Shown: positions 1 to 6,315, counted from the first letter of the stretch. The stretch is DNA of 12,607 bases from Treponema sp. UBA3819 (GCA_002369025.1 DFDV01000140.1:1-12607), one strand, 5' to 3'. Notes: a model not told the origin generated them from the letters alone. A program made the numbers and translations.

Positions 1-513
1 GTTGTTCAACATACCAATCAAACCGATAACCGTACCCAGCATACCGAAACCAGGACCGTAGCCTGCCCATGCGTTTATAACGCCAATCCAACTCATGTGG
101 CGTCCTTCTGACGCACTCATTTCATTTTCCATAATTGTACGGATAACGTTTCCGTCAGTACCGTCAACAACCATGCGAAGGCCCTCTTTCATAAAGGCGC
201 TGTCCAGATCATCCAGACCTTCTTCAAGGGCCAGAATACCTTCACGGCGTGCCTTTTCAGAAAGGGCAACCATATTTTGAATCAGAGTTTTTTCACCGTA
301 ATCGTGAGTTTTGAATGCCCGACCCATGATACCGAAGAGCCCCAGAGCCTGTTTGAGCGGAGCAACAATAAAGAGAGCGGCGTAAGAACCACCCACCGTA
401 ACGAACACAGAAGGAATATCGATGATTCCCATAACGGAACCACCAGACGTAACGACACCTAAGCCGATAGCAATGACACCACCAACGATACCAATGATTG
501 TGGCTATATCCAT
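1..513 (-). CDS. motA: MotA flagellar motor stator protein (3' part outside window)
   Basis: MotA is the proton-channel stator subunit of the flagellar motor; with MotB it sits in the inner membrane and pushes on the FliG ring. The reading frame is open from an ATG at 513 (reverse strand) to the left edge, giving 171 residues starting MDIATIIGIVGG. Visible are TM1 (about 3-22), TM2 (about 34-53), the cytoplasmic loop with the charged stretch KARREGILALEEGLDDLD (87-104), which carries the Arg and Glu that contact FliG in the family, and TM3 with GYGPGFGMLGTVIGLIG (151-167), whose Pro154 matches the conserved MotA TM3 proline. A GGGAG Shine-Dalgarno lies six bases before the ATG. It starts 35 bases after flbD and is presumably co-transcribed with it; motB is expected just left of the window. 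About 260 residues are usual for the family, so roughly a third is missing at the edge, not by mutation. Confidence 0.96.
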   Translation of the reverse strand, partial: MDIATIIGIVGGVIAIGLGVVTSGGSVMGIIDIPSVFVTVGGSYAALFIVAPLKQALGLFGIMGRAFKTHDYGEKTLIQNMVALSEKARREGILALEEGLDDLDSAFMKEGLRMVVDGTDGNVIRTIMENEMSASEGRHMSWIGVINAWAGYGPGFGMLGTVIGLIGMLNN

Positions 514-548
514 TTTTTTCTCCCATACCCAACGGCTGCATGAACCGC

Positions 549-746
549 TTACAATTCATTTTTATATATGCCGATTTCGCGCCGGTAGGCAATTATCTTT
601 TTGATAACTTCTTCCGGTTCGTCCCTTATCACCACTTTTTTCCCCGAAAGCAGCGTGACAGTCAAATCCGGCGTCTGCTCCATACTTTCAATCATATGGG
701 GATTCAGCCAGTAGTTTTTGCCATCAAGACGAGTTACTGAAATCAT
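549..746 (-). CDS. flbD: FlbD/SwrD-family flagellar protein
   Basis: A 65-residue protein starting MISVTRLDGKNYWLNPHMIE, typical of the FlbD (SwrD) family of short proteins encoded beside motA in many flagellar operons. In Bacillus the SwrD member raises flagellar motor power; a direct biochemical activity is not established, so the role in motility is from family and context. The family signature is seen as L-D-G at 7-9, the N-P-x-x-I-E block (15-20), and the stretch around T-V-x-L-x-x-G-K-K (30-37) followed by V-x-x-x-x-E-E-V-I. The ATG at 746 is preceded by GGGGAGAA (762-755) with an 8-base spacing. motA follows after 35 bases. Unlike the classical treponemal arrangement, in which flgD-flgE precede flbD-motA-motB, here nothing flagellar lies upstream; the next gene is a divergent response regulator. 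Confidence 0.9.
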   Translation of the reverse strand: MISVTRLDGKNYWLNPHMIESMEQTPDLTVTLLSGKKVVIRDEPEEVIKKIIAYRREIGIYKNEL

Positions 747-770
747 TCTCTATTTTCTCCCCATTTTTTA

Positions 771-795
771 ATATCGTCAAGTAGAAATTCCTTTA
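771..795 (-). promoter_or_regulatory. Candidate sigma-28 (FliA)-type promoter for flbD-motA
   Basis: On the reverse strand TAAA (795-792) and GACGATAT (778-771) resemble the sigma-28 elements TAAA and GCCGATAA; six of eight -10 bases agree. The gap is 13 bases, two shorter than the usual 15, so the match is weak. Transcription would start near 764, leaving an 18-base leader that still contains the flbD Shine-Dalgarno. The position fits but the spacing does not. Confidence 0.33.
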
Positions 796-811
796 AGCAC
801 CCAGATTTATA

Positions 812-827
812 ACAATTTTTTTATTGT
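812..827. repeat. Short inverted repeat ACAAT-N6-ATTGT in divergent region
   Basis: ACAAT (812-816) and ATTGT (823-827) form a perfect 5-base inverted repeat around a six-T centre. It sits upstream of the response regulator and overlaps its candidate -35 box, so it could be an operator. The sequence is very AT-rich and a repeat this short can arise by chance. Confidence 0.25.
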
Positions 828-851
828 ATTATTTAAAAAAGGCGTTATGAT
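824..851 (+). promoter_or_regulatory. Candidate promoter of the two-component operon, leaderless
   Basis: TTGTAT (824-829), a 16-base spacer and TATGAT (846-851) form a sigma-70-type promoter. The -10 box is good (5/6) and the -35 box weak (3/6). Only six bases lie between the -10 box and the ATG at 858, so the predicted start site is the A of the start codon itself. There is no Shine-Dalgarno at a usable distance: the nearest purine run, AAGG, ends 15 bases upstream. This points to a leaderless transcript. Confidence 0.5.
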
Positions 852-857
852 GTATGC

Positions 858-1553
858 ATGGACGCAAAAATTTTAATGATTGAAGATGTTCCGGAGATGG
901 CTCAGCTGGTTACCATGTATCTGGAAAAAGACGGAATGAGCGTTACTCCCGTCCAGACAGCAGAACTTGGACTGGAAGAACTGAAGAAAGACATTCCCGA
1001 CCTGATTATACTTGATTTAAACCTGCCCGGCATGAGCGGCTTTGATTTTCTGAAAAAGATACGCGCAGAATACAAAGAGACCATTCCGGTTGTCATTGTT
1101 TCCGCAAGGGATGCAGATGAAGACATCATCACCGGATTAGGCATCGGCGCAGATGAATTCGTCACAAAGCCCTTTTCTCCCCGGGTTCTCGTTGCCAGGG
1201 TTGAGGCAAACCTGCGCCGTCAGGCAAAGACCGAAGCGGCCGCAGAAGCAACGTATGAATTCGGTCCCTATACAGTGCTCCTCAACAGCTGCGTCCTCAA
1301 AAAAGGTCCTGCAAAGATTCCCCTTTCTGCAAAAGAATACGAAGTGCTGGAATATCTTATAAAGAACGAAGGAAAAACCCTTTCTCCTGACAGAATCTAC
1401 AGTGACGTCTGGAAAAATCAATTCGGAGACATAACAGCCGTTGCGGTTTACATTCAGCGGCTCAGAAAAAAGATTGAAGAAGATCCGGCAAATCCCCTTT
1501 ACCTCAAAACAGCCTTTGGTCAGGGCTACACTTTTGATAAGGGCAGCAAATGA
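858..1553 (+). CDS. OmpR/PhoB-family response regulator
   Basis: A 231-residue DNA-binding response regulator. The receiver domain (about 3-120) has the acidic pair E9-D10, phospho-acceptor D53 in LIILDLNLPGMSG, switch Ser82 and the invariant K104 in FVTKPFS. The C-terminal winged-helix domain (about 135-229) ends in the family pattern V-A-V-Y-I-Q-R-L-R-K-K-I and the wing G-Q-G-Y-T-F. All catalytic receiver residues are present, so it should be phosphorylated by the kinase encoded next, whose ATG lies inside its stop (ATGA). The start at 858 is the only in-frame ATG giving a complete receiver; three other ATGs just upstream are out of frame. The target genes and signal cannot be read from sequence; the neighbouring motility operon is divergent and could be a target, but that is only proximity. 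Confidence 0.93.
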   Translation: MDAKILMIEDVPEMAQLVTMYLEKDGMSVTPVQTAELGLEELKKDIPDLIILDLNLPGMSGFDFLKKIRAEYKETIPVVIVSARDADEDIITGLGIGADEFVTKPFSPRVLVARVEANLRRQAKTEAAAEATYEFGPYTVLLNSCVLKKGPAKIPLSAKEYEVLEYLIKNEGKTLSPDRIYSDVWKNQFGDITAVAVYIQRLRKKIEEDPANPLYLKTAFGQGYTFDKGSK

Positions 1554-2941
1554 AAATCAAGACCCAGTTCAAGCTCTTTGTGGCCTGTATTATTGCCGTT
1601 CCCCTGGTCTTCAGTTTTGCCACTGCCCTTTTCCGCTATTACAACAGTCCTGACCGTCTTTTGATGAACAGTTACCAGCGCATGAGAAAGATTTCGGAGG
1701 AACCTCTTTCCCAGAGAGATTTGCGCATGGTTCAGGATGCCTTACATCATTTTCCGCCTGACGCTGAAATGCTGCTTCTGGCCAACCATTCCGAAATTCT
1801 TCTTTCCACAATAAAGGATTTTAAAAGTCAGGATACGGTGGATATGTATGACCTCTACCGCTACATACGGGAAACAAGCGACAGATTCTTTTATCAGATA
1901 ACTGCTCCAGAGCTTTTAGACAAAAGTGCCGACATCACCCTGATAACCCGCATGCCGCGTAAGGACAATAAAAATCATCCGCCAAAACCTCCCCGAAAAC
2001 TTTTTCATACGCTTACTATTTTCATAATCATTTTTGAGCTGATCTGTATTTCCTTTGCCATCTATGTTTCTATGACCATTTCACGCTCAATCACCATGCT
2101 GGAAAAGAACACGGAAAGAATTGCAGCTGGAGAACTCGATAAGCCTCTGGAAAAGCCCAGGGACCTGCGTACGACAAATGAAATTACCAGGCTTGCAGAA
2201 AATCTTGACAAGATGAGGCTGGCACTCAAGGACGAGGCGGAAAGACGAATCCGTTTTATAATGGGAATCAGCCATGACCTGCGGACTCCTGTTGCAGTCA
2301 TCCGCGGCTATACAGAGGCAATGAATGACGGTCTCATGGCAGACCCGGAATCCCAGAAAAAAGCACTGGACATCATCGGCTCAAAGACCAGTCAACTGGA
2401 AACGATGATCAACACCCTGATAAATTTTATGAAGCTGGAGAGTACAGACTGGCGCGAGCAGCTTAAAAAGCAGAAAATCAGGCCGTTCCTGGAAGACTTT
2501 GCCCAGAGCTGCAGAAACACTGGCGACGTATTTAAACGGGATGTAACGACAGCAATTTCCCTTTCTCCGGATACCGAAGTTGCCTTTGACAGCCAGCTTT
2601 TTCAGCGCGCTCTGGAAAATATTTTTTCAAACGCAGTCCGTTACACGCAGGAAGGAGACAGCATCTCCTTTTCCGCAAAAGAAGCGGGAAGCGAGATTTT
2701 TGTTACAATCGCTGACACGGGAATCGGTATGAGCGACGAAGACCTGGAGCACATCTTTGACCTCTTTTACCGGGCAAGCGGCAGCCGCCGGGAAGAAGGT
2801 ATGGGCATAGGGCTCAGTGTCGTAAAGAACATTATAGAAACCCACGGCTGGAACATATCAGTGCAGTCAAAAAAAGACCAGGGCTCTGTCTTTACCATCA
2901 CCATCCACAAACTTACACAAGTGATTCCAAAAAAGGATTAA
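1550..2941 (+). CDS. Membrane-bound sensor histidine kinase
   Basis: A 463-residue orthodox kinase partnered with the preceding regulator. Order of parts: TM1 (about 9-28), a periplasmic sensor of about 120 residues with no family I recognise, TM2 (about 152-175), HAMP linker (about 176-229), and a dimerisation/phospho-acceptor domain with His242 in GISHDLRTPVAVIRGYTEAM. The ATPase domain follows, with the N box around N357 and N361 (ENIFSNAVRYT), the G1 box D389-T-G-I-G and the G2 box G417-M-G-I-G-L. All are intact, so it should be active. The ATG overlaps the regulator stop by four bases, implying translational coupling. The last 29 bases overlap the end of hemW on the opposite strand, with no room for a terminator between the two genes. 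Confidence 0.94.
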   Translation: MKIKTQFKLFVACIIAVPLVFSFATALFRYYNSPDRLLMNSYQRMRKISEEPLSQRDLRMVQDALHHFPPDAEMLLLANHSEILLSTIKDFKSQDTVDMYDLYRYIRETSDRFFYQITAPELLDKSADITLITRMPRKDNKNHPPKPPRKLFHTLTIFIIIFELICISFAIYVSMTISRSITMLEKNTERIAAGELDKPLEKPRDLRTTNEITRLAENLDKMRLALKDEAERRIRFIMGISHDLRTPVAVIRGYTEAMNDGLMADPESQKKALDIIGSKTSQLETMINTLINFMKLESTDWREQLKKQKIRPFLEDFAQSCRNTGDVFKRDVTTAISLSPDTEVAFDSQLFQRALENIFSNAVRYTQEGDSISFSAKEAGSEIFVTIADTGIGMSDEDLEHIFDLFYRASGSRREEGMGIGLSVVKNIIETHGWNISVQSKKDQGSVFTITIHKLTQVIPKKD

Positions 2942-4139
2942 GCAGCAGTATTCCGCGGCGGTTAAGTGAAAAGCATCCGTCTTTTTTCACAGCAAGCCTC
3001 TTTTTTTTCCATTCGTAAAAGATGCCGTCTTTTTCGCCCAGCCGCTCAGACAGATTTTTTCCAAAGCGGTCTGCAAATTCCTTCTGGCTCACTCCTTCCA
3101 GCATGCGGAAGCCCATCATGAGAAATTCAAACTCCTGGGTATCTGCGTCCAGTTCTTCGACATCTCGGGGAAGAGCCATCTCGTCATCATCAGCAACAGA
3201 CTGACTGTCATACCGCTTCCAGAAAGCATTCCAGCCGGCAACATCTCTTGTGTTTGTCCATCGGATTCCTTTTTCCGTCAGTCCGCCTTCAGTTCTCTTT
3301 CCGTAAACAGTACCGCTTGCCCCCGGACCACAGCCTATGTAATCCTGAAGTTTCCAGTAGACAGTATTATGCCTGCTCTGGCAGCCGGGTTTTGAAAAGT
3401 TTGAAACCTCATACTGACTGAAGCCATATTTTTCCAGAAGATTCCTGCCACGAATCCACATGCGGTCTGCTTTTTCCTGAGACCAGGGAATTATTCCCTC
3501 TTCTATCTTTTTACAAAGCGGGCTTCCTTCTTCAACGGTAAGCGTATACAGGGAGATGTGGTCCACGGCTTTGTATGAGCATAAGGTGCGGATTCCCTTT
3601 TCAAAAGAAGCATAGGTCTGAAAAGGAAGGCCTGCAATCAAATCGCAGGATAATCTTCCCTTCCACTTTGTATTCAGCAGTTCAAGAGCCCGTAAGGCAG
3701 CCTCTGCCGAAGCCGCCCGGCTTACTCCCTGCAGTGCCTTCTGGTCAAAAGCCTGAATCCCCATGGATATGCGGTTTACTCCGGCATTTTTAAGAGTATC
3801 CAGCAGTTCTTCACTTACATCATCGGGATTGACTTCTATCGTAATTTCTGCATCCGGGGCAGGAGGAGCTGCATTAAAGACAGAGGAAAATAATGCCGAA
3901 ATTTGATGTAAAGGCAGCTGGCTGGGAGTTCCGCCCCCAACATAGACACTTTTCCATTGAGAAACATTGTAATGATGTGCATAAAAGTGTACTTCTTTTG
4001 CCAGAGAAGTTGAGAAATTTTCTTGTAATGTATAAAAATCTGCACAGTGATTCTTTCCCAAACTGAAAAAATCACAATAATCACATTTCTTTCTGCAAAA
4101 GGGAACGTGAATGTAAAGGGAAATAGAATTGTTTTTCAT
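2913..4139 (-). CDS. hemW: HemW-like radical SAM protein (oxygen-independent coproporphyrinogen oxidase family)
   Basis: A 408-residue radical SAM enzyme of the HemN/HemW family. The N-terminal HVPFCRKKCDYCDF supplies the three cluster cysteines C15, C19 and C22; GGGTPS (68-73) is the SAM-binding glycine motif; I-E-V-N-P (101-105) and SMGIQAFD (125-132) follow as in the family. Y-E-V-S-N-F (243-248), R-H-N-T-V-Y-W (256-262) and G-C-G-P-G-A-S (269-275) match HemW better than HemN, which carries extra N-terminal residues. A C-terminal HemN_C-type domain is seen at about 335-400. HemW proteins bind haem and act as haem chaperones; the name hemN is often misapplied to them. Its ATG shares one base with the stop of the preceding gene (TAATG) and has no Shine-Dalgarno (GTCTTCTCTA upstream), so translation probably depends on coupling. 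Length is normal for the family. Confidence 0.9.
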   Translation of the reverse strand: MKNNSISLYIHVPFCRKKCDYCDFFSLGKNHCADFYTLQENFSTSLAKEVHFYAHHYNVSQWKSVYVGGGTPSQLPLHQISALFSSVFNAAPPAPDAEITIEVNPDDVSEELLDTLKNAGVNRISMGIQAFDQKALQGVSRAASAEAALRALELLNTKWKGRLSCDLIAGLPFQTYASFEKGIRTLCSYKAVDHISLYTLTVEEGSPLCKKIEEGIIPWSQEKADRMWIRGRNLLEKYGFSQYEVSNFSKPGCQSRHNTVYWKLQDYIGCGPGASGTVYGKRTEGGLTEKGIRWTNTRDVAGWNAFWKRYDSQSVADDDEMALPRDVEELDADTQEFEFLMMGFRMLEGVSQKEFADRFGKNLSERLGEKDGIFYEWKKKRLAVKKDGCFSLNRRGILLLNPFLESLV

Positions 4140-4840
4140 TAGAGAAGACGGAACTTATTGAATGGAAAATACACAAGCAGCACTTTTCCCTTAAAGGTAG
4201 CCTGCCGAACTACTCCCCAGGTACGGGAATCTGATGACTCAAGGCGGTTATCGCAAAGAACAAAGTATTCGTCCTCACCAAGGACAATTTCCTGCATCTT
4301 TCCTTTTGCTCCAAGATCTTTATCCCACTGCACAGGTGCATTTGCCACGGTAATGTCGTATTTAGTCTGGGTTAATTCAAATTCCGTAAGGAAATGATTT
4401 TCATTTTTCGGCTTAATGTAAAGCAGGTAGTTATCAAGATAAATGGTATCTCCCGGCATACCGATTGCCCGGCGGATAAATGGCACGGATGAATTTTCAT
4501 TTTTATCCCCGGGAAAAGGCTGCCACTGTTGGGCTGTAATAAAGCGGCAGACCAGATTTGCAAAACGCAGGGGAAGAGACTTGTTTTCCACCGGGTAAGG
4601 CTGAATCAGCATTACGTCTCCCCTCTTTGGAGTACGCAGCAGGGGAAAGACAAATTCCAAACTGTTTTCAGGAATATCCGGAGTCATCGCTTCGGAGACA
4701 TTTCTGACTGGAAAAAGGATGAAGGTTATAAAAAGAGTGATGCCGGCAAAACACAGGATAAGGGAAAGCACAATCGTAAAAATCCTGTGGTAAAGTTCCC
4801 GCTTCATCTTGTAAGAAATTGCATAGATATCCTTAAACAT
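4139..4840 (-). CDS. Signal peptidase I-like protein with substituted catalytic dyad
   Basis: S26-family signal peptidase I homologue, 233 residues from the ATG at 4840. A single N-terminal membrane span (about 19-44) is followed by family boxes in order: box B V-S-E-A-M-T-P (48-54), box C K-R-G-D-V (72-76), box D F-I-R-R-A-I-G-M-P-G-D (121-131) and box E C-D-N-R...S-D-S-R-T-W-G (196-209). In active enzymes box B reads S-x-S-M-x-P with the second Ser as nucleophile and box D reads K-R with Lys as general base. Here these are Ala51 (GCG, 4690-4688) and Arg123 (CGC, 4474-4472). Both catalytic residues are therefore lost while the scaffold is kept, suggesting a non-proteolytic paralogue; an active copy is presumably elsewhere. 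The frame stays open upstream to 5095, but that part is antisense to smpB. I chose 4840 because a promoter ends six bases before it; 4807 (MKRELYHR) and 4885 are alternatives, none with a Shine-Dalgarno. Confidence 0.85.
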   Translation of the reverse strand: MFKDIYAISYKMKRELYHRIFTIVLSLILCFAGITLFITFILFPVRNVSEAMTPDIPENSLEFVFPLLRTPKRGDVMLIQPYPVENKSLPLRFANLVCRFITAQQWQPFPGDKNENSSVPFIRRAIGMPGDTIYLDNYLLYIKPKNENHFLTEFELTQTKYDITVANAPVQWDKDLGAKGKMQEIVLGEDEYFVLCDNRLESSDSRTWGVVRQATFKGKVLLVYFPFNKFRLL

Positions 4841-4846
4841 ACACAG

Positions 4847-4876
4847 AGAATAGCACAGTTTGCTGAATACTTGCAA
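4847..4876 (-). promoter_or_regulatory. Candidate promoter of the signal peptidase-like gene, leaderless
   Basis: On the reverse strand TTGCAA (4876-4871), an 18-base spacer and TATTCT (4852-4847) resemble a sigma-70 promoter (4/6 for each box). Six bases separate the -10 box from the ATG at 4840, so the predicted start is the A of that codon. The -35 hexamer is its own reverse complement and also serves smpB on the other strand. An alternative on the same strand, TTTACA-N17-CATTAT ending at 4895, would give a start near 4888, just before the ATG at 4885. Confidence 0.42.
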
Positions 4877-4899
4877 GGCATTCATTTTCAACATATAAT
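4871..4899 (+). promoter_or_regulatory. Promoter of smpB, leaderless
   Basis: TTGCAA (4871-4876), a 17-base spacer and a perfect TATAAT (4894-4899). The smpB ATG at 4907 begins seven bases after the -10 box, so transcription should start at or one base before the start codon. A TAGGA just before the ATG leaves only one base of spacing, too close to act as a Shine-Dalgarno. Confidence 0.65.
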
Positions 4900-4906
4900 G
4901 TAGGAT

Positions 4907-5371
4907 ATGGCAGAAAGTGTAAAAATCATCGCACAGAATAAAAAAGCACGTTTCAATTACTCCGTGGAAGAATCCTACGAATGCGGTGTCGTTCTGGAAG
5001 GAACTGAAGTAAAATCCGTAAAAAACGGCAGCATCTCTTTTCCTGACGCTTTTGCCGAAATCATCCGTGATGAAGTCTGGGTAAGGAATTTTCACATTTC
5101 AGAATATCCTTTTTCCTCCATTTTCAATCACGACCCGGACAGAAAAAAGAAACTGCTCCTGCACAAGGAAGAAATCAAACGCCTTAAGCGAAAAGTTGAA
5201 GAAAAAGGCTTTACGCTGATTCCTCTGGACATTTACCTCAAAAATGGAAGGGTAAAAATGACGCTGGGAGTCTGTAAGGGTAAAAAGTTATTTGACAAAC
5301 GTGCCGATATTAAAGAGAGAGATGTAAAAAGGGATATTGCCCGCGAATTCAGGGGTAACCTGCAGAGGTAG
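4907..5371 (+). CDS. smpB: SsrA-binding protein SmpB
   Basis: SmpB binds tmRNA and takes it to stalled ribosomes for trans-translation. The 154 residues show the full family pattern: the K-K-A-R-F-N-Y core (12-18), G-V-V-L-E-G-T-E-V-K-S-V-K (27-39) of the first beta strands, a central R-K-K-K-L-L-L-H (79-86), the P-L-D-I-Y-L-K-N-G-R-V-K block (105-116), G-K-K-L-F-D-K-R (124-131), and the basic C-terminal tail (132-154, ending GNLQR) that folds into the mRNA channel. Length is typical. It is divergent from the signal peptidase-like gene with only 66 bases between the two chosen starts. The partner tmRNA gene (ssrA) is not in this window. The start is fixed by the promoter ending seven bases upstream and by the usual MAE/MS-type N-terminus of the family. 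Confidence 0.97.
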   Translation: MAESVKIIAQNKKARFNYSVEESYECGVVLEGTEVKSVKNGSISFPDAFAEIIRDEVWVRNFHISEYPFSSIFNHDPDRKKKLLLHKEEIKRLKRKVEEKGFTLIPLDIYLKNGRVKMTLGVCKGKKLFDKRADIKERDVKRDIAREFRGNLQR

Positions 5372-5377
5372 TTTCTG

Positions 5378-5402
5378 AAACGATTTGCAGGGGAAATTGT
5401 TT
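5378..5402 (+). terminator. Stem-loop after smpB, weak terminator or processing hairpin
   Basis: AAACGATTT (5378-5386) can pair with AAATTGTTT (5394-5402) over all nine positions as RNA (one G-U pair) around a seven-base loop. It begins seven bases after the smpB stop. The stem is AT-rich and only a short U run follows, so as a terminator it would be weak. No promoter is evident between it and the next gene, so some read-through is likely needed. Confidence 0.4.
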
Positions 5403-5445
5403 TACATTTCAGACGCCTGTAACGCGTTCTTTATTGGAGACGATT

Positions 5446-6315
5446 TTGAAAAGATTCAGTCTGTTTCTTACAGTTCTGCTTCTCAGCCAGCTGCATCTTT
5501 TAGCGGCACCCTTTGTCGTAGATTATTACGGCGTCGTCTCTCAGTCTTCAGATACAAGCATTTTAAAAATGGCACAGGATATTTTTCTGACCCAGCTTAA
5601 ATCCATTGATCAGCTGCGCGTTGATGACAGGCGGCCCGACATCAGCCGGACACTTCAGACTTTGCCTGACATAGCCTCTTCAAGTCATGTGTCATTTTAT
5701 GCGGAAATAAACGAAGCCTCCGCCGGCTCTTCAGCAGTTGAATGGCAGTGTACCTTTACCGCCATAGGAACAGACGGAAAAAACTACACAAAGACAGAAC
5801 GATACGATTCTTACTACAAGATTCTGGTTGGTGCAAAATCTGCCATAGAAGATGTGCTGAATCAGCTGCCGGCGCAAAATTCCCCGTCACTTTCAGTACA
5901 GCCTTCAGCCGCACAGGCTTCTTCCGCAACACTAAGGGCTGAATCTCTGGCCGGAACCTGGAGCGGAGAGCCTTATACAGACAAAATCGTACTCTTGCGG
6001 GGTGGCCGTGGCTTTGTCATTTTTAAAAACGGCGCTTCCATGAACATTGCCGTTAAAGTGACCGATACCGACAAAAACGGAAATATTTCCCAGATAGAAG
6101 TTGCCCAGGTTGGTAAGCCTAACGCATCTTTTTACCCCTCCCTGCCCCGCGAAACAGCCCTCGCCTCTGCCGCAAATGCAAAACCCATCGTCTGGAATTT
6201 TCAGGTCACCCCGGAAGGCACCCTTTCCGGCACAAAAAAGACTCTGGTCTCATCATCAGACAGTCCGACTGGAGCCGAAGAAGGAACAGAATCTGTTTCC
6301 TGGGTAAAGAAATAA
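5446..6315 (+). CDS. Secreted protein of unknown function, two-domain
   Basis: I do not recognise a named family. Starting at the TTG at 5446, which has GGAG (5436-5439) six bases upstream, the protein has 289 residues and a clean signal peptide (KRFSLFLTVLLL, cleavage near A20-A21), so it is exported. Residues 21-140 form one domain; the stretch around D-Y-Y-G...A-Q-D-I-F-L-T-Q-L...L-R-V-D-D-R-R (26-63) faintly recalls N-terminal domains of the CsgG/TolB/FlgO kind, in which a helix precedes a conserved D-R (inference only). A Ser/Ala/Gln-rich linker (145-165) leads to a second, probably beta-rich domain (168-255) beginning L-A-G-T-W-S-G. The tail is acidic and Ser-rich. An in-frame TTG at 5434 would put the GGAG inside the gene and is less likely. 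There is no lipobox cysteine. It follows smpB by 74 bases. Confidence 0.8.
   Translation: MKRFSLFLTVLLLSQLHLLAAPFVVDYYGVVSQSSDTSILKMAQDIFLTQLKSIDQLRVDDRRPDISRTLQTLPDIASSSHVSFYAEINEASAGSSAVEWQCTFTAIGTDGKNYTKTERYDSYYKILVGAKSAIEDVLNQLPAQNSPSLSVQPSAAQASSATLRAESLAGTWSGEPYTDKIVLLRGGRGFVIFKNGASMNIAVKVTDTDKNGNISQIEVAQVGKPNASFYPSLPRETALASAANAKPIVWNFQVTPEGTLSGTKKTLVSSSDSPTGAEEGTESVSWVKK

Noticed and set aside
293..592. 99-residue minus-strand ORF
   Set aside because: It is an out-of-frame shadow over motA and the flbD-motA gap; the composition (runs of Arg, Trp, Tyr, Cys) is not protein-like and motA reads cleanly in another frame.
752..780. Sigma-70 promoter for flbD using TTGACG (780-775)
   Set aside because: At normal spacing the -10 position is GAAAAT in the ribosome-site region and the start would fall inside the gene.
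4529..4903. 124-residue plus-strand ORF
   Set aside because: Antisense to the signal peptidase-like gene, with no ribosome site and a hydrophilic random-looking sequence.
4841..5095. Upstream extension of the signal peptidase-like frame (85 extra residues)
   Set aside because: It is mostly antisense to the well-conserved smpB and adds no family similarity; the family protein starts just before the membrane span.
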